This document shows, one piece after another, positions 5,598 through 9,856 of a DNA stretch of 9,856 nucleotides; the first letter of the stretch is position 1, and each line of letters begins with the position of its first letter. The position numbers were made by a program, and so were the translations under genes. The stretch comes from an uncultured Desulfohalobiaceae bacterium (GTDB lineage Bacteria > Desulfobacterota > Desulfovibrionia > Desulfovibrionales > Desulfonatronovibrionaceae). Below the pieces are notes generated by a model that was not told the DNA's origin, ran no database searches, and saw nothing but the letters and a program-made list of their open reading frames with translations. The DNA is taken from positions 1 to 9,856 of the forward strand of contig CAJXJU010000021.1 of the NCBI GenBank assembly GCA_913055195.1. The letters run 5' to 3'.

Positions 5598-6358
5598 ATG
5601 AGTGTGAATGAGACGGTGATTGAGCTTGAAAATGTTAGTTTTGCCTATGGTGAACACAGGGTGCTGGAAGATGTTGATTTGAGGATAGATGCGGGGGAAT
5701 TTGTGGCAATTTTAGGGCCTAATGGAGGGGCAAGACCACATTACTCAAGATTATTCTGGGTTTATTAAAGCCTGATGGGGGGCGGGTACTGGTTTTTGGG
5801 CAGGAACCGAGAAAAAGTTACACGCGTATAGGTTATGTTCCTCAGCATGAGCTGGTAAGCCCTTTTTTCCCCATTACTGTTCTGGGAGTTGTTTTAATGG
5901 GGCTGGGATATAAGCATGGTTTTTTTTATGGCCGGAAAGAGAAAAATCAGGCTTATGCTGCGCTGGAAAAGGTGGGTATGCACAAATTAGCCCAAAGACG
6001 CATAAGTTCGCTTTCTGGCGGTCAGAAACAGCGCGTGCTGGTGGCCAGGGCACTGGTCTCTGAACCTGAGCTTTTAATCTTTGATGAACCAACAGCCAGT
6101 ATTGATCCCCAGGGGAAGGTATGCATTTATGAGTTGTTGGCTGACCTGGGGGAGGGGATTACTGTGCTTGTAGTCAGCCATGATCTGATTGTGGCTTCCT
6201 CGCGGATCAGCAAGATTGCAGTTGTGAACAGGAAAATTATTATCAGTCCGGATAAAAATTTGCATAAAGAGATGCTTGATTTGCTTTATGGAATACATGA
6301 TCATCCATGCCCAATGGGAAATTTTATAGATGGTGTGTCGAGTTTGTTGAAGGGGTAA
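5598..6358 (+). pseudogene. znuC: Zinc/manganese ABC transporter ATP-binding protein, frameshifted
   Basis: Two overlapping-frame pieces form one ABC ATPase of the ZnuC/metal-chelate family. The first (5598-5768) reads MSVNETVIELENVSFAYG to GPNGG, then runs out of frame to a TAA. The second frame (to 6358) holds everything after. Restoring one G gives a 253-residue protein of normal length: Walker A GPNGGGKTT (40-48), Q-loop Q83 in GYVPQHE, signature LSGGQ (139-143), Walker B LLIFDE (159-164), switch H195 in VVSHD, and a His/Cys tail HDHPCP (234-239) common in these ATPases. It would energise ZnuB at the inner membrane. GGAGG (5590-5594) is three bases from ATG 5598 but nine from an in-frame GTG at 5604, so 5604 may be the real start. 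No other disruption is seen, so a sequencing or assembly error is as likely as a true pseudogene. Confidence 0.9.
5724..5734 (+). other. Single-base deletion in Walker A codons of znuC
   Basis: The sequence reads GGA GGG GCA AGA from 5724, whereas the family motif GGGKTT requires GGA GGG GGC AAG. The run at 5727-5730 has four G where five are needed. From the GGC at 5729-5731 onward the second frame is continuous with the rest of the protein, with no compensating change. A four/five-G run is short for polymerase slippage but is a plausible place for a base-call or consensus error. Confidence 0.9.
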
Positions 6359-6368
6359 AGGAGTGTCT

Positions 6369-7202
6369 ATGCTGGATGTGCTTCATTTGCCGTTTATGCA
6401 AAATGCGATCTGGGCTGGTATTTTAACCAGTATTGCCTGCGGGATTATTGGTTCGCTTGTGGTGGTGAATAGATTGGTTTTTCTGGCCGGCGGAGTGGCT
6501 CATAGCGCTTATGGAGGCGTGGGGCTGGCGTTTTTTCTGGGTCTTCCTGTGCTCCCCTGCACCCTTGGGTTTACTTTGTTTACTTCAGGTCTTCTGGGAG
6601 CAATTACTATCAATCGCAACGAGCGCACAGATACCATAGTAGGTCTGATCTGGGCTGCGGGTATGGCCTTTGGAATTATTCTTATAGATTTTACCCCAGG
6701 ATATAATGTAGATTTAATGAGCTACCTTTTTGGCTCTATTTTGACTGTTCCTGATTCTGATCTCTGGTTGATGCTGGTTATGGATTTAATCATTATCGGC
6801 CTGGTTGGTATATTTTACAGAGGTTTTTTAGTTATGTCCTTTGACCGGGAATATGCCAGAACACTGGGGCTGCCAGTGACTTTTTTTTATTTTCTCCTGT
6901 TGAGTCTGGTGGCAGTGTCCGTAGTCATGGTGATTCAGGTGGTGGGTCTGATTCTGGTTATTGCCCTGCTAACAATTCCGGCCTATCTGGCTGAAAGGAA
7001 ATCTTTGTCTCTGGCCGGGATGATGTGGAGATCTATTCTCTGGAGTGTTGTTTTTTGTCTTCTGGGTTTATGTGTCTCTTTGTGGCTTAATATTACATCT
7101 GGCGCGGCTATAATTGCTGTAGCTACGATTACTTTTTTTGTGTTTTTGTGTTTAGATTTTTGTCGTAAAAGATGGCTGAGAAGATTCGCCTGCAAAAAGT
7201 AA
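6369..7202 (+). CDS. znuB: Zinc/manganese ABC transporter permease
   Basis: This 277-residue integral membrane protein is the ABC-3 family permease of a Zn/Mn importer and would pair with ZnuC as a homodimer. About eight hydrophobic segments are visible, for example NAIWAGILTSIACGIIGSLV, LVFLAGGVAHSAYGGVGLAF, DTIVGLIWAAGMAFGIILI and VVGLILVIALLTIPAYLA. The AHSAYGGVG and ALLTIPAYLA blocks are hallmarks of the family. The ATG at 6369 follows AAAGGAG (6357-6363) by five bases; a GTG at 6363 would overlap that signal, so it is less likely. It begins ten bases after the znuC stop, a clear operon. No ZnuA binding protein is in the window, so zinc versus manganese cannot be settled. The last residues FACKK and the stop codon come from a repeat (7187-7221). 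Confidence 0.92.
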   Translation: MLDVLHLPFMQNAIWAGILTSIACGIIGSLVVVNRLVFLAGGVAHSAYGGVGLAFFLGLPVLPCTLGFTLFTSGLLGAITINRNERTDTIVGLIWAAGMAFGIILIDFTPGYNVDLMSYLFGSILTVPDSDLWLMLVMDLIIIGLVGIFYRGFLVMSFDREYARTLGLPVTFFYFLLLSLVAVSVVMVIQVVGLILVIALLTIPAYLAERKSLSLAGMMWRSILWSVVFCLLGLCVSLWLNITSGAAIIAVATITFFVFLCLDFCRKRWLRRFACKK

Positions 7203-7270
7203 ATTTTTCGTGCGGGGACAGATGAACACCGTCGCCTGCAAAAAGTAAATTTTTTCCGTGCGGGGACAGG
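7187..7270. repeat. 46-base-period direct repeat at the znuB 3' end
   Basis: CGCCTGCAAAAAGTAAAT starts at 7187 and again at 7233. Each copy continues through a T-run to GTGCGGGGACAG (ends 7221 and 7269), so the units repeat with a 46-base offset and differ only by two extra bases in the second T/C run. The first copy overlaps the znuB coding end: its TGCAAAAAGTAA encodes Cys-Lys-Lys-stop. GGGGACAG words recall the REP-like elements associated with RAYT transposases, but no such transposase is present. Confidence 0.85.
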
Positions 7271-7368
7271 CGAACGAGCGTTGTGACGGTTGTAATTATT
7301 TGAAATCATTAGCCGTTCGCCTGTCCCCGCCATCTGTAATTTACGAGTTTCGACTTTTTGCAGGCGAC
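7231..7368. repeat. Composite inverted repeat (MITE/REP-like, ~138 bases)
   Basis: Two pairs of perfect inverted arms are nested. The outer pair is GTCGCCTGCAAAAAGT (7231-7246) with ACTTTTTGCAGGCGAC (7353-7368), 16 bases each. The inner pair is GCGGGGACAGGCGAACG (7260-7276) with CGTTCGCCTGTCCCCGC (7314-7330), 17 bases each, around a 37-base loop that itself holds the weak AT palindrome AATTATTTGAAATCATT. A direct repeat TGAACACCGT flanks the element at 7223-7232 and 7371-7380, resembling a target-site duplication, though the left copy overlaps the outer arm by two bases and the right copy is two bases away. No protein is encoded. In RNA it would form a long hairpin; no U-tract follows the inner stem. 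Confidence 0.85.
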
Positions 7369-7379
7369 TCTGAACACCG

Positions 7380-7432
7380 TAGGGGCGTATTGCAATACGC
7401 CCCTACAGGTATTGCAATACGCCCCTACAGGT
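7380..7432. repeat. 26-base palindrome plus 22-base tandem repeat before recD2
   Basis: Positions 7380-7405 are a perfect palindrome (TAGGGGCGTATTG and its reverse complement). Its right part belongs to a 22-base unit, ATTGCAATACGCCCCTACAG plus GT, present at 7389-7410 and again, identically, at 7411-7432. This GTAGGGGCG-type element resembles hairpin repeats scattered in many bacterial genomes (from memory). It ends eight bases before the recD2 ATG, so its terminal CAGG provides the only Shine-Dalgarno-like bases for that gene. Confidence 0.9.
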
Positions 7433-7439
7433 TTTGGCT

Positions 7440-9614
7440 ATGCAGGAATTTAAAGCAGAAGTTAACAATATTGTGTATAGCAATGAAGAAAATGGCTATA
7501 CGGTGGCTCGTGTCAGGGCCAGAAAATATCCCGGTCTGATAACTATTTGCGGTCATCTGGGCAGTGTGGCTCCAGGTGAAATGCTGGAACTAAAAGGTAT
7601 CTGGAAAGAGCATCGCAAATATGGACGTCAGTTTATAGTGCAGGATTTCAGACAGCTTTATCCAGCCAGTATCAATGGTATCAGGCGTTATTTGAGTTCC
7701 AATATGATTAAAGGTGTTGGGCCTGTGATGGCCCAGAGACTGATTGATAAATTTGGGGTTAAAGTGCTGGAAATCATTGATCAGGAGCCGCAGCGTTTGC
7801 TGGAAGTGGAAGGGATTGGACCAAAGAAAATGGAAATGATTGAAAAATCATGGGCTGAGCAGCGTGAAATCAGGGCGCTCATGCTTTTTTTGCAAAGCCA
7901 CGAAGTAGCACCTACTTTTGCCACGCGCATTTTCAAAAAATATGGCAAAGAGTCTGTACAAAAACTCAAGGAAAATCCTTATGATCTGGCCTATGACATT
8001 CAGGGCATTGGCTTTAAAACAGCCGATAAAATGGCCCTGAAGCTTGGTTTTGCTCCTGATTGTGAACAGCGTTTGCAGGCTGCTGTTTCCTACACTTTAT
8101 TTAAGTTAAGTGAAAAAGGCCATTTATTTTATCCCCAGGAAGACCTGGTGGAAAAGGTGCAGGCGATACTGGGAGATATAGATGAAGATTTGATTTACAG
8201 GGCCATATTATCATTAATTGAACGTAAACGTATATTTAGAGAAGATCTCCTTCAACAGGGCATTAAAAACGCAATATATTTGAGCCATTTTTATCGTCTG
8301 GAAAAGGAAGTTGCCTCGCGTTTATATCATCTGTTCAATCATCCTGCTGCCTTTTCTCAAAGTAAAGTTGAAAGCATTTTACAGGATTTGACAGCAAAAT
8401 TGAAATTTACCCTGTCTGAAGAGCAAAAACAGGCCATTTATGGCGCATGCACCAGCAAAGTCTTTGTCATTACTGGTGGTCCTGGCACAGGTAAGACAAC
8501 CATTACCAGGATGATAGTCCAGATTTATAAAAAACTTGGTTTGAAGATAAAGCTGGCAGCGCCAACTGGCCGGGCTGCAAAACGATTGTCCGAAGCAACA
8601 GGCGAAACAGCCCTTACAATTCACCGTCTTCTGGGCGCTACTCCTGGGGGGCAATTGACCCATAATGAGGACAACAAACTGCCTCTGGATGTTTTGATTG
8701 TGGATGAGGTCTCCATGCTTGATGGGCCATTATGTTTCCATCTTTTGCGCGCCCTGCCTCTGACCTGTCGTTTAATATTTGTTGGTGATGTGCATCAACT
8801 TCCATCTGTTGGTCCTGGAAATATTCTGGCGGATATTTTGAAGAGCGAGGTCATCCCTTGCGCCAGATTGACCACTATTTTTCGCCAGGCCAGGGAAAGC
8901 ATGATTGTTATCAATGCTCACCGCATCAATGAAGGCAAATTTCCCATTGCTTCTAAAAAACAGCCGCCAAAGGCTGATTTTTTCTGGGTGGAGCAAAGCG
9001 ATCCCGCGCGCATTCAGGAGTTAATTGTCAGGATGGTGTGTGAACGTATGCCAGAAGTTTACGGCCTGAATCCTTTAAAGGACGTGCAGGTGTTGACTCC
9101 AATGCACAAGGGTGAAGTGGGCACCAATGAGCTGAACAGGTTGCTGCAGGAACGGCTTAATGCAAATGGCCAGGAATTAAAGCTGAAGCAACGCGTGTTT
9201 AAAGTAGGGGATCGTGTGATGCAGATTCGCAATAATTATGAAAAGGATGTTTTTAATGGTGATCTGGGCTGGATTAAAGAGATAAAACAGGAAGAAGGCG
9301 AACTGGTAGTAGATTATGAGGATGTGGAAGTGAGTTATGATTTTGATGAACTTGATGAGCTGACCCTGGCTTATGCAGTTAGTGTGCATAAATCCCAGGG
9401 CAGTGAATATCCAGCCATTATCATGCCTGTGGTAACCCAGCACTTTATGCTTTTGCAAAGAAATCTCATTTATACCGGCCTTACCAGAGCCAGAAGACTG
9501 GCGGTGTTGGTTGGCACTAAAAAGGCCCTGGCCATTGGTCTGCGCAATGTCAATGCAGGTAAAAGATACACCCATCTTCAGTACAGGTTGCAGGAAATTT
9601 TTAATAATGAGTGA
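7440..9614 (+). CDS. recD2: ATP-dependent DNA helicase RecD2 (SF1B)
   Basis: RecD2 is a RecBC-independent 5'-3' DNA helicase linked to DNA repair and replication stress. At 724 residues it has the normal length. Order: N-terminal OB-like segment EFKAEVNNIVYSNEENGYTV (3-22); helix-hairpin-helix repeats IKGVGPVMAQRLI (90-102), VEGIGPKKM (~123-131) and IQGIGFKTADKM (~187-198); Walker A GGPGTGKT (346-353, K352); PTGRAAKRL (375-383); Walker B VDEVSMLD (421-428); GDVHQLPSVGPGNIL (449-463); FRQA (481-484); and VHKSQGSEYP (649-658) with YTGLTRAR (678-685), helicase motifs V-VI. No RecD-type partner genes are present. The ATG at 7440 is preferred over an in-frame TTG at 7434; both lie directly after a repeat and have only a weak AGG (7429-7431). 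Confidence 0.95.
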   Translation: MQEFKAEVNNIVYSNEENGYTVARVRARKYPGLITICGHLGSVAPGEMLELKGIWKEHRKYGRQFIVQDFRQLYPASINGIRRYLSSNMIKGVGPVMAQRLIDKFGVKVLEIIDQEPQRLLEVEGIGPKKMEMIEKSWAEQREIRALMLFLQSHEVAPTFATRIFKKYGKESVQKLKENPYDLAYDIQGIGFKTADKMALKLGFAPDCEQRLQAAVSYTLFKLSEKGHLFYPQEDLVEKVQAILGDIDEDLIYRAILSLIERKRIFREDLLQQGIKNAIYLSHFYRLEKEVASRLYHLFNHPAAFSQSKVESILQDLTAKLKFTLSEEQKQAIYGACTSKVFVITGGPGTGKTTITRMIVQIYKKLGLKIKLAAPTGRAAKRLSEATGETALTIHRLLGATPGGQLTHNEDNKLPLDVLIVDEVSMLDGPLCFHLLRALPLTCRLIFVGDVHQLPSVGPGNILADILKSEVIPCARLTTIFRQARESMIVINAHRINEGKFPIASKKQPPKADFFWVEQSDPARIQELIVRMVCERMPEVYGLNPLKDVQVLTPMHKGEVGTNELNRLLQERLNANGQELKLKQRVFKVGDRVMQIRNNYEKDVFNGDLGWIKEIKQEEGELVVDYEDVEVSYDFDELDELTLAYAVSVHKSQGSEYPAIIMPVVTQHFMLLQRNLIYTGLTRARRLAVLVGTKKALAIGLRNVNAGKRYTHLQYRLQEIFNNE

Positions 9615-9634
9615 TGGTTGATGGACGGATATAG

Positions 9635-9695
9635 AGAATTAAGGGACAGGAGGATAAAGTCAGATTTTTAGATTTTTTGCTGATTCCGTGAGTAA
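9635..9695. repeat. 61-base direct repeat, copy 1
   Basis: This copy begins AGAATTAAGGGACAGG and ends GATTCCGTGAGTAA, 20 bases after the recD2 stop. It is identical base for base to 9796-9856. It contains GACAGGAGGATAA, which occurs three times in the tail (9645, 9728, 9806), and a doubled AGATTTTT word. The start-to-start distance is 161 bases. No reading frame or terminator hairpin is visible. Confidence 0.95.
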
Positions 9696-9700
9696 GTAGT

Positions 9701-9734
9701 GGAGTAAAGAGACAGTTGGAGTAAAGAGACAGGA
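9701..9734. repeat. 17-base tandem repeat, GGAGTAAAGAGACAG-NN x2
   Basis: GGAGTAAAGAGACAG occurs at 9701-9715 and 9718-9732 with a two-base separator. It lies between the two 61-base copies and shares GACAGGAGGATAA with them, so the whole 9635-9856 tail looks built from related words. The rest of the tail, to 9795, is AT-rich without a gene that I can support. Confidence 0.8.
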
Positions 9735-9795
9735 GGATAATTTAGTCAATACAAAAAAAGCAAATTTACGTTTTCAAGACTACGTTTTTTTAAAA

Positions 9796-9856
9796 AGAAT
9801 TAAGGGACAGGAGGATAAAGTCAGATTTTTAGATTTTTTGCTGATTCCGTGAGTAA
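9796..9856. repeat. 61-base direct repeat, copy 2, at contig end
   Basis: This is an exact copy of 9635-9695. The contig stops at its last base, precisely where the sequence would have to choose between continuing as copy 1 does (GTAGTGGAGTAAAG) or otherwise. That is the behaviour of a short-read assembler at a repeat, and it fits a longer array with a 161-base period or a dispersed multicopy element. Confidence 0.9.

Noticed and set aside
7260..7330. Rho-independent terminator after znuB
   Set aside because: The stem is long and GC-rich, but the loop is 37 bases and the 3' side continues CATCTG without a T-run. It fits a repeat element better.
7258..7539. Small 93-residue + strand ORF across the repeats into recD2
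   Set aside because: It is built from repeat sequence and an out-of-frame part of recD2. It has no start signal and no protein-like features.
9177..9575. 132-residue antisense ORF inside recD2
   Set aside because: It lies wholly opposite conserved helicase motifs, has no upstream signal, and has a shadow-type composition. The same applies to the other antisense ORFs in argJ, the cyclase and znuB.

Overview
The window looks like a complete short-read contig from a mesophilic, moderately AT-rich bacterium. The protein flavour suggests a Desulfovibrionales-like member of the Desulfobacterota: an ArgJ with a DLALI-type N-terminus, an HD protein with the GYQFLGSG/ENVAEHS block, a CHASE2 cyclase, Uma2 paralogues and a RecD2. 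This placement is inferred from remembered family features, with no search behind it. The first 12 bases match the 3' end of Illumina adapters, and the last 61 bases are an exact copy of a sequence 161 bases upstream. Both ends therefore look like assembly limits rather than biological ones.

Every gene lies on the + strand. Positions 1-131 hold adapter, a nine-unit heptamer array and a short leader. Positions 99-1294 are an exact two-copy tandem duplication with a 598-base unit, each copy encoding a Uma2-family (DUF820, PD-(D/E)XK-type) nuclease. The copies are nearly identical at both ends but strongly divergent in a central ~126-base block. The argJ start codon lies inside the 3' end of the second uma2. 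Then come argJ (1292-2473), an HD-domain phosphohydrolase whose N-terminus is written in heptamer repeats (2550-3221), and an overlapping CHASE2/class III adenylate cyclase (3214-5448).

A 16-copy heptamer array (5449-5560) separates the cyclase from znuC and znuB, which encode the ATPase and permease of a zinc/manganese ABC importer. znuC carries a one-base deletion inside the Walker A codons, so as written it is broken; znuA is absent. The 231-base znuB-recD2 interval is made almost entirely of nested direct and inverted repeats, which supply both the znuB stop codon and the only Shine-Dalgarno-like bases before recD2. recD2 (7440-9614) encodes a full-length SF1B helicase. Positions 9615-9856 contain only repeats.

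The genes do not form an obvious single pathway: arginine biosynthesis, nucleotide hydrolysis, cAMP signalling, metal uptake and DNA repair are mixed. The unifying feature is repeat activity at gene junctions: three unrelated period-7 arrays, a mosaic gene duplication, a composite inverted repeat and a terminal long-period repeat. No RNA gene, CRISPR array, transposase or confident promoter was found.
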